Below the pieces are notes generated by a model, which saw nothing but the letters and a program-made list of their open reading frames with translations, did not search any database and was not told the DNA's origin. From a virus: DNA of 23,421 nucleotides. The stretch spans positions 1 through 23,421 of the IMG/VR virus record IMGVR_UViG_3300030329_000908, one strand, 5' to 3'. A program made the translations under genes and the position numbers. Shown in pieces: positions 1 through 5,642 of this stretch; the stretch's first letter is position 1; each line of letters opens with the position of its first letter.

Positions 1-97
1 AATGAATCCAGCTGTGCCTTACCGGCTGTCCAGCGGAGTCCATATTCTCTAGCCTATCTAGCTCTATATCTAGGCGTTCTATTGGCGGTTCATATAA
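1..97 (-). other. Open minus-strand frame continuing past a TGA to the left window edge
   Basis: After the TGA at 98-100 the same minus-strand frame stays open to the window edge. It reads LYEPPIERLDIELDRLE and then some 14 further residues, which looks helical and charged. An ATG at 41-43 could start a separate gene, but no Shine-Dalgarno sequence precedes it. The frame may be the 5' end of another small gene, or the rest of the preceding 33-residue peptide if the TGA is read through or is a sequence error. I do not recognise a family. Confidence 0.25.
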
Positions 98-199
98 TCA
101 GAACACGAATATGCCAACAAGTAAGCCCACAGCAAACCATATAATATTAGGAGCGTAACGTGAGCCAAAGTCTTTAATGTAATCTTTAAATGCAGCCAT
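98..199 (-). CDS. Short single-pass membrane peptide, 33 aa
   Basis: The frame starts at ATG 197-199 and ends in TGA 98-100. The product has a charged N-terminus (MAAFKDYIKDFGSRY) followed by a strongly hydrophobic stretch, about residues 18-33 (NIIWFAVGLLVGIFVF), that ends exactly at the stop codon. This predicts one membrane segment with the N-terminus in the cytoplasm. It lies downstream of a holin-like gene on the same strand, so a lysis role (small holin, or the N-terminus of an inner-membrane spanin) is possible but not shown. There is no good ribosome binding site. The frame continues open beyond the stop with coil-like sequence, as an i-spanin would, which leaves open whether this is the whole product. 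Confidence 0.45.
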   Translation of the reverse strand: MAAFKDYIKDFGSRYAPNIIWFAVGLLVGIFVF

Positions 200-237
200 G
201 AGGTAAAGTCTATCTTCGGCATATCTATTGTCAATGA

Positions 238-465
238 CTATTCATCACGACCCATAGTTTCGTCAATAGTGTCGTCTGACATCTTTTTGCCTAGCGTTCT
301 AAGCCATCTCATCCGTTCTGTATTCCACCTCATCCGCTCTGCGTTCCACCTAAGACGCTCATTCTCAAAATGACGTTCCCTTTTATTGGTCTGATAGATG
401 CTAAAGATTACCCAGCAGCCTAACGCCCCATAATTTATAAGTATCTCAGCAAAGCTATTAAGCAT
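238..465 (-). CDS. Small membrane protein with tandem heptad tail, holin-like in outline
   Basis: This is a 75-residue protein. Residues about 6-24 form a single membrane segment, followed at once by a positive cluster (NKRER) that predicts a cytoplasmic C-terminus. Residues 36-56 are three tandem heptads, ERLRWNA, ERMRWNT and ERMRWLR, with a tryptophan at the same place in each. At DNA level they are three 21-bp units at 298-360. The tail ends in an acidic segment. One N-terminal membrane helix followed by a charged amphipathic tail is the outline of BhlA/UviB-type holin-like proteins, so a lysis function is a reasonable guess, but there is no diagnostic motif. Its start overlaps the end of the upstream metallopeptidase gene by 8 bases, so the two are probably co-expressed. 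Confidence 0.6.
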   Translation of the reverse strand: MLNSFAEILINYGALGCWVIFSIYQTNKRERHFENERLRWNAERMRWNTERMRWLRTLGKKMSDDTIDETMGRDE

Positions 466-766
466 TAAACCATTCTCTTAATTCTTTGTTGTCCTCTGCT
501 ATCCCCCAAGCCGTCTGAGAGATTGAGTAAACATCTTTATGCTCCATTTCTAGCCCTAGCAAATCCTCAATAACGTGAAGAATCTCGTGAACCAGAGTTA
601 TTTTTTGGTGTAAGGGAGAAGAGTCTGCATTCAGCTCTATCGTGTATGTCTCTGGGTCGTACTGTCCGTATACTGAGTCATCCTCTTCCCCATACTTAAC
701 AAGCATGACTTTAATAGGAACTCCCAATATTTTTATGGTCATAAGTGGGCTTCCAACATCAGTCAT
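458..766 (-). CDS. Small HExxH putative zinc metallopeptidase
   Basis: The product is 102 residues from the first ATG (764-766). It contains HEILH at residues 60-64 within the helix TLVHEILHVIEDLLG, the classic zinc-binding and catalytic HExxH signature. The second half (helix, then DNKELREWF) resembles small phage metallopeptidase-like proteins of the ImmA/SprT-like kind, in which a short beta region precedes the zinc helix. A second ATG at 740-742 (MTIKILGVPIK) is preceded by GGAAG at suitable spacing and may be the true start, giving 94 residues; no ribosome site precedes the first ATG. The substrate is unknown. Position next to membrane-peptide genes hints at a late or lysis-linked operon, but a role in host-protein cleavage is equally possible. 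Confidence 0.7.
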   Translation of the reverse strand: MTDVGSPLMTIKILGVPIKVMLVKYGEEDDSVYGQYDPETYTIELNADSSPLHQKITLVHEILHVIEDLLGLEMEHKDVYSISQTAWGIAEDNKELREWFNA

Positions 767-767
767 T

Positions 768-796
768 TTGACATTTAAACATAGCCATTTTGTAAG
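768..796 (+). promoter_or_regulatory. Candidate sigma70-type promoter for the plus-strand pair at 866-1905
   Basis: A perfect TTGACA box at 768-773 is followed after 17 bases by TGTAAG (791-796), which matches four of six -10 positions. It lies in the 99-bp gap between the divergent genes ending at 766 and starting at 866. The predicted RNA start, near 803, leaves a leader of about 60 bases that lacks a Shine-Dalgarno sequence. The call rests on sequence match only. Confidence 0.35.
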
Positions 797-865
797 TCAA
801 TAACGAAAAAGATGGAAAACAGTCGTAGAATCTGTCGATTATATATCTATAGTAAATAAACACTT

Positions 866-1597
866 ATGGTCAAGACCCTCGTAGTGCCTGATGTACATGT
901 GCCATTTCATTCGCACAAGTCTGAGAGACTGCTGCACCGGCTAATTAAGAACGAAAAGCCTGACAAGATAATATTTCTAGGGGATGTTTGTGATGTTCAC
1001 GCCCTGACCACTCATCCCAAAATCGTACACTGGCGTGATAACCTAGAAGACGAGCTAGAGCAGACAAATAAATATCTAGCAAAAATAAGGAGAACAGCTG
1101 GGGACAAGACAAGGATAATTTACATAAGGGGTAACCACGAATATCGGTGGGAACGGATGATTGACAAGTGTGTACCGTATATGTCTGTTACGAGAAACAT
1201 GTTGCCACATTTTCTAGGTCTTAAAGAATTAAATATTAAGTGGGTTAAAGATGCTGGCAAGACTCCAGTGCGAACCACAACTGGGCAAGGCAAGGTACGC
1301 TTTTTACATGGGCACGAAGTCAAAGGCTCTAGCGCGTTTCCAGCTCGTCATGCCCTTAAGATAGGTCAACTACTAGGAGAATCAGTACACATCGGCCATA
1401 CGCATAAGTTCGGGATAATGTTTTTCACCTCACCGCAGCAGGGAGAATTGTTCTGCGTTGAAGGTGGTTATGTCGCTCAAAGAGAGAGTGAAGGGATGAG
1501 CTACGCATTTCCCCACAATATGTGGACAGCCGGTGTGTATTGTATTTACGACGACAGAGACAAATCATCTCCATTGCCAAAGGTATATAAAATATAA
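866..1597 (+). CDS. Calcineurin-like metallophosphoesterase
   Basis: This 243-residue protein carries the full set of metallophosphoesterase motifs in order: D9-V-H11, G39-D40-V-C-D43, G89-N90-H91-E92, H148-G-H150-E and G177-H178-T-H180. These residues bind the two metal ions in the calcineurin/Mre11/lambda-phosphatase superfamily, and the length suits a single-domain phage enzyme. The substrate could be a phosphoprotein, a cyclic nucleotide, a nucleotide or DNA, and cannot be read from the sequence. It is the first gene of a two-gene plus-strand unit flanked on both sides by minus-strand genes. The next gene begins in the TAATG of its stop codon. No ribosome binding site is evident ahead of the start. 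Confidence 0.88.
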   Translation: MVKTLVVPDVHVPFHSHKSERLLHRLIKNEKPDKIIFLGDVCDVHALTTHPKIVHWRDNLEDELEQTNKYLAKIRRTAGDKTRIIYIRGNHEYRWERMIDKCVPYMSVTRNMLPHFLGLKELNIKWVKDAGKTPVRTTTGQGKVRFLHGHEVKGSSAFPARHALKIGQLLGESVHIGHTHKFGIMFFTSPQQGELFCVEGGYVAQRESEGMSYAFPHNMWTAGVYCIYDDRDKSSPLPKVYKI

Positions 1598-1905
1598 TGG
1601 GCAGAGGCAAGCGTATGGAGGATTTAAAATGCAAAAGCTTTACGCCTTTGACAGAAGAAGAGCTAACGCATTTAAACCCCATAGGGCTAAAGCAAGGCAA
1701 TACAGAAGTTGATAGGTTTTTGTTAGCCAAACTGCTCAGCGAGCGTGATAGATTGCAGTGTGTTCTTGAAGCTGCAAAGTGGTTAATAGAAGAATTAATC
1801 CAGGCAGGTATGATTGAGCGAGAACACAAGCAGTTGTTAGAGCCTGACGAACTAGAACGAGCAATATATGTTTTAAGAAACTCTGTAACTAGCTGGAAAA
1901 AATAG
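1597..1905 (+). CDS. Helical protein of unknown function
   Basis: The gene gives 102 residues from the ATG that overlaps the phosphoesterase stop (TAATG). An alternative start at 1615 (MEDLKCKSF) has GAGG about 8 bases upstream and would shorten the protein by six residues. The sequence is charged and largely helical, with a continuous helix-rich stretch from about residue 42 to 95 and no membrane segment or recognisable motif. I do not recognise a family. Tight coupling to the phosphoesterase suggests that the two act together or share timing. Confidence 0.6.
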   Translation: MGRGKRMEDLKCKSFTPLTEEELTHLNPIGLKQGNTEVDRFLLAKLLSERDRLQCVLEAAKWLIEELIQAGMIEREHKQLLEPDELERAIYVLRNSVTSWKK

Positions 1906-2033
1906 TAAGGGCTACGTTAGTTATGATGCTAACGAGGCAAAAGCAAGGGAAATTAAATGATACTGAAAAGAAAACCTTGTTTCTGCAAGTGTAAGGAGTA
2001 ACACCCCCCTCACTGTCTAGAATTATACAATAG

Positions 2034-2237
2034 CTATTTACCTAGAATCAATCTATCTTTTCCTTTTCTTGTAATTCGTACCATCCAAACCTTGCCATTT
2101 TTTCTAGGCGAAGTTTTGATGTATCCCAACTGCATCATGCGACCATGAGAATCACGATTAACTCGTTTCCACCAGCTACGAATATCCATCTCACCCATTG
2201 TGAGCAAATCAAGAGCCTGTAAAGAGTTACTGTTCAT
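2034..2237 (-). CDS. Small winged-helix-like protein
   Basis: A 67-residue basic protein. The C-terminal half (LGYIKTSPRKNGKVWMVRIT, then RKGKDRL) has the look of a recognition helix followed by a two-stranded wing, as in small winged-helix DNA-binding proteins. An AGGAG sits about 11 bases before the start. It is the last gene of the minus-strand operon, directly downstream of the cytosine methyltransferase. It could be a regulator of the operon or a methylase accessory protein. The fold call is by pattern only. Confidence 0.55.
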   Translation of the reverse strand: MNSNSLQALDLLTMGEMDIRSWWKRVNRDSHGRMMQLGYIKTSPRKNGKVWMVRITRKGKDRLILGK

Positions 2238-2264
2238 TGTAAAAATGCTCCTGTAATTGTTCAG

Positions 2265-3269
2265 CTAGTAAATTAAATCTTTCCATAATGTTCTAAAAGC
2301 CAACTCGCAAGTATCTGGCACTACACCATTTCCAAGCAATCTTAATCTGTCCACTCTGTTGGTAGTTGGGTCCAGTTTACTGGCAATCCCATTAATTGTT
2401 CTACCCAACTTGGGTTTAACCTGTACTTTGGAGGTTCTTCCATCTCCACTGCATCTCTCAGCTTCGCCCCAAATGTTTGGTTGCTCGACTTGCGCAGACT
2501 CTTGAATCCATCTTTTGTTTTCAGAGTTTCTATTCTCCCCCCCTCCGCATCTGACGTTCTTGGAGTTGGAAATGACTCTGGGTTCTTCCCATTCAAATTG
2601 TTCCTCGTTAGGTCTTGCTGGGTATTTACTGACCCATGAACTTGCTCTCCTAGATTGTGTTTCCCCCTGTCCCAGGTTGCCGCCCTTGAGTCTTGTTCCT
2701 TCGGAGTTCCCCAACTTTGCAAGGATGAAGATTCTTTTTCTAAGGTGTGGCGCACCAATTTCAGCCGCGCTGAATGTTCCCCACGCACACGAATAACCTC
2801 TGCTTTCCAAATCTCTAAGGACATAGAGGAGTACCGATTCTCCGTCTGCTGTTTTTCTACTAACGATTCCTTCAACGTTTTCCAATAAGACATATCTTGG
2901 TCTGCAAAGGGTAATGCCTTCTGATATGTAAGGGTAGATGTGCCTGGGGTCTTCAACTCCTTGCTTTTTTCCTGCGACGGAAAAGGGTTGACATGGGAAT
3001 CCCGCAGAGAGGATGTCCACGCATCCACGAAACTTTCTGTAAGGGAAGGCTTTAACGTCCGTAAAAATAGGAGCTTCATCCACTTTACCTTCTTCAATCT
3101 TTGAAGCCAGGTTTGCGATTGCGAAGGCTTCGATTTCCACATAACCGATTGTTCGCAAAGATGGGAAAACTCTTTTAAGTCCTCGTCCGATTCCATCGTA
3201 TCCTGTACACAAACATAAGTGGTTAACTTGCTTTTCGGTAATGACATTGGTGTTATAATCATTTTTCAT
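2265..3269 (-). CDS. dcm: DNA (cytosine-5-)-methyltransferase
   Basis: This 334-residue enzyme transfers a methyl group from S-adenosylmethionine to C5 of cytosine in DNA. A motif I-like segment (LCLCTGYDGIGRGL) lies at residues 18-31. Motif IV, GFPCQPFS, carries the catalytic C93, and motif VI, ENV, is at 130-132. Motif VIII, GAPHLRKRIFILA, covers 172-184, and motifs IX-X, RVDRLRLLGNGVVP, cover 305-318. The stretch between motifs VIII and IX (about 185-300) would hold the target recognition domain; its sequence gives no specificity I can read. The start overlaps the end of the upstream resolvase gene by 11 bases. In a phage it may protect DNA from host restriction. A second long frame lies inside this gene (see the 2342-3262 entry). 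Confidence 0.93.
   Translation of the reverse strand: MKNDYNTNVITEKQVNHLCLCTGYDGIGRGLKRVFPSLRTIGYVEIEAFAIANLASKIEEGKVDEAPIFTDVKAFPYRKFRGCVDILSAGFPCQPFSVAGKKQGVEDPRHIYPYISEGITLCRPRYVLLENVEGIVSRKTADGESVLLYVLRDLESRGYSCAWGTFSAAEIGAPHLRKRIFILAKLGNSEGTRLKGGNLGQGETQSRRASSWVSKYPARPNEEQFEWEEPRVISNSKNVRCGGGENRNSENKRWIQESAQVEQPNIWGEAERCSGDGRTSKVQVKPKLGRTINGIASKLDPTTNRVDRLRLLGNGVVPDTCELAFRTLWKDLIY
2342..3262 (-). CDS. Overlapping +1 frame inside the methyltransferase gene, methylase-associated motifs
   Basis: A 306-codon frame is open across more than 90% of the cytosine methyltransferase gene, shifted +1. It begins with ATG 3260-3262, only 7 bases after the main start. Its product contains VRGEHSARLKLVRHT, then WGTPKEQDSR and RGKHNLGEQVHG, then FPTPRTSD, and ends with LNPSWVEQLMGLPVNWT. 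From memory, WPTP...D and LNPxWVEWLMGFPxGWT are recurrent motifs in proteins annotated as phage methylases. Here they fall on the same DNA as motif VIII and the region just before motif X of the main frame. It may be a translated second product, or a fossil of an ancient frame switch between two methylase lineages. No ribosome site of its own is seen. Expression is unproven. Confidence 0.35.
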   Translation of the reverse strand: MIITPMSLPKSKLTTYVCVQDTMESDEDLKEFSHLCEQSVMWKSKPSQSQTWLQRLKKVKWMKLLFLRTLKPSLTESFVDAWTSSLRDSHVNPFPSQEKSKELKTPGTSTLTYQKALPFADQDMSYWKTLKESLVEKQQTENRYSSMSLEIWKAEVIRVRGEHSARLKLVRHTLEKESSSLQSWGTPKEQDSRAATWDRGKHNLGEQVHGSVNTQQDLTRNNLNGKNPESFPTPRTSDAEGGRIETLKTKDGFKSLRKSSNQTFGAKLRDAVEMEEPPKYRLNPSWVEQLMGLPVNWTQLPTEWTD

Positions 3270-3786
3270 TTATTTTATTATTGTTTATTCTACCCCATTC
3301 GGCTATATGACAAGAATCTGCATAACCATCAGCTGTCCTAATAGGCTTTTCAAAGAGAATTAATTCACCATGTGCCTTCTTGGCTTGCCTTATTGATTCT
3401 TCTTTAGTCCAATTTGTATCTTTAATTATGTCTCCAAACAAATCTTTTTGCCAGAGCTTTGGCGGTATAGGCGTAAACCTGCTTTCGCCAACAACATCAA
3501 GGCAAATTGCGTGAAGCCTACCGTTGTTAAATCCGCTAGTATAAGCCGAAACATTCCCCATGTGATAGCTAGCGGATTCTTCCACCACTATCCTTTCGAT
3601 ATCAAAACATTGAAGCCATTTCTTTAATGCTTTAATGTCTAACACACTTCTAGTTTTCTTTAATCTGTAGCATGGTACAGCCTTAATGTGTGGTAAATCC
3701 CTAGAACCTATGAGGCTACCGAACTGGTCGATAGCCACACAAGCACCATTAATACCTGTATCAATTCCTATGAAGTGGTTATTCAT
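3259..3786 (-). CDS. RuvC-like Holliday junction resolvase
   Basis: The product is 175 residues from ATG 3784-3786, chosen because GGAG stands six bases before it; an in-frame ATG at 3796-3798 lacks such a site. It shows the RNase H-fold resolvase pattern. The first strand, HFIGIDTGINGACVAID, carries D9; strand four, ERIVVEES, carries E69; the C-terminal helix, TADGYADSCHIAEWG, carries D153 and D157. These acidic residues match the metal-binding set of RuvC-type junction endonucleases. It would cut branched replication or recombination intermediates before packaging. It lies between a LexA-type DNA-binding gene (8-base overlap) and the methyltransferase (11-base overlap), and acts in the same pathway as the annealing protein at the head of the operon. 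Confidence 0.82.
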   Translation of the reverse strand: MNNHFIGIDTGINGACVAIDQFGSLIGSRDLPHIKAVPCYRLKKTRSVLDIKALKKWLQCFDIERIVVEESASYHMGNVSAYTSGFNNGRLHAICLDVVGESRFTPIPPKLWQKDLFGDIIKDTNWTKEESIRQAKKAHGELILFEKPIRTADGYADSCHIAEWGRINNNKINEK

Positions 3787-3997
3787 CAGACACTCCACTG
3801 GTTAATTTCACAGAACGCCACCCTGTACTACGCTCAACAACTCCCTTCCGTTCAAGATTGTTTAGCATAGCGGTAACAGCTGGAGGCGTAACGCCTAGAC
3901 ACCCTGCTATTTCCTTATGAGTTGGCACTTTACCAATGATTGTAAACCCTTCCAAAACACGAACGAGTTTCTTTTGTTTGTTAGTTAGCTTAACCAT
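3779..3997 (-). CDS. LexA-type winged-helix DNA-binding protein without a protease domain
   Basis: A 72-residue protein that matches the outline of the LexA N-terminal domain. LTNKQKKLVRVLEGF forms the first helix, followed by GKVPTHKEIAGCLGV (helix-turn-helix entry), TPPAVTAMLNNLERKGVVER (recognition helix) and a short wing (STGWRSVKL). The Ser/Lys autopeptidase half of LexA is absent, so it cannot self-cleave in the SOS manner. GGAGG lies six bases before the ATG, one of the best ribosome sites in the operon. It is the likeliest transcription regulator visible in the window; palindromic DNA at 5628-5642 is a candidate target, but no binding evidence exists. Confidence 0.75.
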   Translation of the reverse strand: MVKLTNKQKKLVRVLEGFTIIGKVPTHKEIAGCLGVTPPAVTAMLNNLERKGVVERSTGWRSVKLTSGVSDE

Positions 3998-4472
3998 TGC
4001 ACTTCCTCCACACAGAAACTTTGCGACCCTTAGCTCTAAGCCTAGAAGATTTAATCATTTGACCTGTATCTTCAATCTTGTTAGCTCTGTTTGCTTCTTT
4101 AAAGATTGCGCCTATAACATTTCCACCCCTAGCAGATATTTCTGTAGCTGTTTGCTCGTCAAGACGCGCCCATAAATCGTCAGAAGTGAACGCTAATGGC
4201 ATGCACTCTGTCAAATATTCAAGCTCTTTTCGCAATTTGACTAGCAATTCCTGCTTAGTTGACTTAATTATCTTATCACAAGCTTTATTGCCTAGTTCAA
4301 CTGCGGCCTTAGCATCCATTTTGTCAGCATATCCAGACTTTACCATTTCCAGAAATGACAAGTATCCAGTTTCTTTGCAAGAAGGGCATGGTCGTTTTTC
4401 TCTTTTGTCTTCAACCCATTCATATTCGTAGCCGTCGCCAAGACAAATCTCACAGTTATAAAATTTATTCAT
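3990..4472 (-). CDS. CxxC zinc-finger protein of unknown function
   Basis: The product is 160 residues from ATG 4470-4472. This start is favoured because GGAGG stands seven bases before it; an upstream in-frame ATG overlaps the previous gene's stop as TAATG. The N-terminus has two pairs, C7-x-x-C10-LGDG and C29-x-x-C32-KETG, in the DnaJ-like CxxCxGxG style, and presumably binds one zinc ion. A helical middle (about 45-100) follows. The C-terminus (SARGGNVIGAIFKEANRANK, then IKSSRLRAKGRKVSVWR) is basic and looks like a helix plus wing, suggesting nucleic-acid binding. It sits between the annealing protein and the LexA-type regulator, so a replication or recombination role is likely. I do not recognise the family. 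Confidence 0.65.
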   Translation of the reverse strand: MNKFYNCEICLGDGYEYEWVEDKREKRPCPSCKETGYLSFLEMVKSGYADKMDAKAAVELGNKACDKIIKSTKQELLVKLRKELEYLTECMPLAFTSDDLWARLDEQTATEISARGGNVIGAIFKEANRANKIEDTGQMIKSSRLRAKGRKVSVWRKCNG

Positions 4473-4483
4473 GGTCGCCTCCA

Positions 4484-5482
4484 TTAGAATGGTATCTCAT
4501 CTACAGTTCCACCAAACTCGTCCATAAGTTCTTGAGCAGGAGCACCAGTCAAATCAGGGTTGTTGCTTTTTCTAGTTAAAGCGTAAGAGAGAGACATTCC
4601 GCCCCTTCCGTTAACCTCATTAAGCAATACTTCGCCGTTAGATTTAAGCTCTTGAACAGCTTCTCTGCCTTTGTTCAGGGCTTTAAGAGCACCGTAAGCG
4701 TTGTAACTAACCTCGCCGTTCCACTCCTTATGACCCAAAGCGTACTCGCCAAAGGTTTTAAACTTACTGCTTTGAAGAAATAACCCTTTAGGGCTTTGCC
4801 AAGCTGTGCAGTGGTCAAACATTTTTAGCTCAAACCTAGCTCGCTCCAAGCCAGTAATCTCAGATATTTCTCCCATCAGATTATTCCAATCGCTAGGAAG
4901 CTTTTCCCCATTCTGAACCCAACCTTTAGTTCCTTGTGGGGGTGGAGTAAATCCTGAATTGCTAGGAGTTTGAAGTGGCGCTGCTCCTTGAGCAATGGCG
5001 TTAAGTTCTTCCACAGTAGGGTTTTGCGTCTGTTGAGCTACGGGCTGTGGAGCTGGTTGCGGTGCAGGTTGAGCGTTTCCGTTCTGCTTAAAGTCAGTAT
5101 CAAACTCCTCCTCTCCATAAACGCCTTGGGCTTCCAACCCAAGAATAGCAACAATCCCCCTAACAAGACATCTCTTAAATGCCATTTCTGGGGCGTGGCT
5201 ACGCTCTGGAGTATTCTTAGTGCCATCAAATCGGCACGACCCATTCATCTCTACAGTCCTACCATCCTTGTGAGTAAATCTAGCAGTTATAGCCCAAATT
5301 CCTTCTCTTGCAGTCTCTCTTATTGTAGCGTAAGTAATCTCTTCTGCGTACATAATTTTTTCTGCACCATGCTTAGTAAGACACCAATTATTGTGAAGCT
5401 GATAAAAGTCAGCGAACTTTCCTTGCTCCAGACTATATTTCTGTGCAAGACCGAGGATATTATTTTCTGCTCTTGAAGCCAT
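4484..5482 (-). CDS. Putative single-strand annealing/ssDNA-binding recombination protein with SSB-like tip
   Basis: A 332-residue protein. The N-terminal domain (about 1-125) has a beta-rich core (GIWAITARFTHKDGRTVEMNG) and the segment SHAPEMAFKRCLVRGIVAILG. This recalls the hAxEMAxKRAxGRAxLxxLG helix of phage Rad52/Sak-like annealing proteins. A Gln/Pro/Ala linker (about 137-155, with repeated QPAPQPAPQ) leads to a C-terminal domain rich in aromatic residues. The last residues are DEFGGTVDEIPF, close to the acidic DDIPF tip by which bacterial SSB proteins recruit partners. As first gene of the operon with a resolvase and methylase, it would anneal or protect single strands during replication. 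The exact family is uncertain. The leader is AT-rich and has no Shine-Dalgarno. Confidence 0.65.
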   Translation of the reverse strand: MASRAENNILGLAQKYSLEQGKFADFYQLHNNWCLTKHGAEKIMYAEEITYATIRETAREGIWAITARFTHKDGRTVEMNGSCRFDGTKNTPERSHAPEMAFKRCLVRGIVAILGLEAQGVYGEEEFDTDFKQNGNAQPAPQPAPQPVAQQTQNPTVEELNAIAQGAAPLQTPSNSGFTPPPQGTKGWVQNGEKLPSDWNNLMGEISEITGLERARFELKMFDHCTAWQSPKGLFLQSSKFKTFGEYALGHKEWNGEVSYNAYGALKALNKGREAVQELKSNGEVLLNEVNGRGGMSLSYALTRKSNNPDLTGAPAQELMDEFGGTVDEIPF

Positions 5483-5537
5483 TTTATTTATTATTTGTTA
5501 AGTGATGCAGTAGACTAGCTACCGCGTGAACATACAC

Positions 5538-5564
5538 ATTACAAAACTTTACCGTTCATGTCAA
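5538..5564 (-). promoter_or_regulatory. Candidate sigma70-type promoter for the minus-strand DNA-metabolism operon
   Basis: Read on the minus strand, TTGACA (5559-5564) is followed after 15 bases by TGTAAT (5538-5543), which matches five of six -10 positions. The spacer is short; a 17-base spacing gives the poorer TAATGT. It lies about 55 bases upstream of the first gene of the operon, starting at 5482. Sequence match only. Confidence 0.4.
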
Positions 5565-5599
5565 ACAAATTAATAAAAAAAATAAAAAAGCGATTGTTC

Positions 5600-5627
5600 T
5601 TGACAAGATTAACCGCCTCGCTAGGCT
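5600..5627 (+). promoter_or_regulatory. Candidate promoter for the virion module
   Basis: A perfect TTGACA (5600-5605) faces the plus-strand virion genes. The matching -10 is weak: TAGGCT at 5622-5627 with a 16-base spacer. The 15-bp palindrome at 5628-5642 begins immediately after it, where a bound protein would block RNA polymerase. The promoter may need an activator, or the TTGACA may be chance; a phage-specific promoter cannot be excluded. Confidence 0.3.
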
Positions 5628-5642
5628 ATCGCTAATAGCGAT
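5628..5642. promoter_or_regulatory. 15-bp palindrome (possible operator)
   Basis: ATCGCT-AAT-AGCGAT is a perfect 6-bp inverted repeat around a 3-base centre, in the divergent region between the minus operon and the virion module. A further copy of AGCGATT stands at 5589-5595. The size and symmetry suit a dimeric helix-turn-helix protein, and the LexA-type protein encoded at 3779-3997 is the obvious candidate. It could also fold as a short RNA hairpin. Confidence 0.4.

Noticed and set aside
98-100. Alternative genetic code with TGA read as tryptophan
   Set aside because: TGA ends well-supported genes at 7758-7760, 8959-8961 and 3259-3261, and no long gene here contains an internal TGA.
1915-1934. 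Inverted repeat CGTTAG/CTAACG as terminator of the plus-strand pair
   Set aside because: The stem has only 6 pairs and an 8-base loop, and no T run follows on either strand.
2515-2888. Two plus-strand frames of 93 and 77 codons opposite the methyltransferase
   Set aside because: They lie antisense to a well-supported gene, have no ribosome site and show no recognisable motif.
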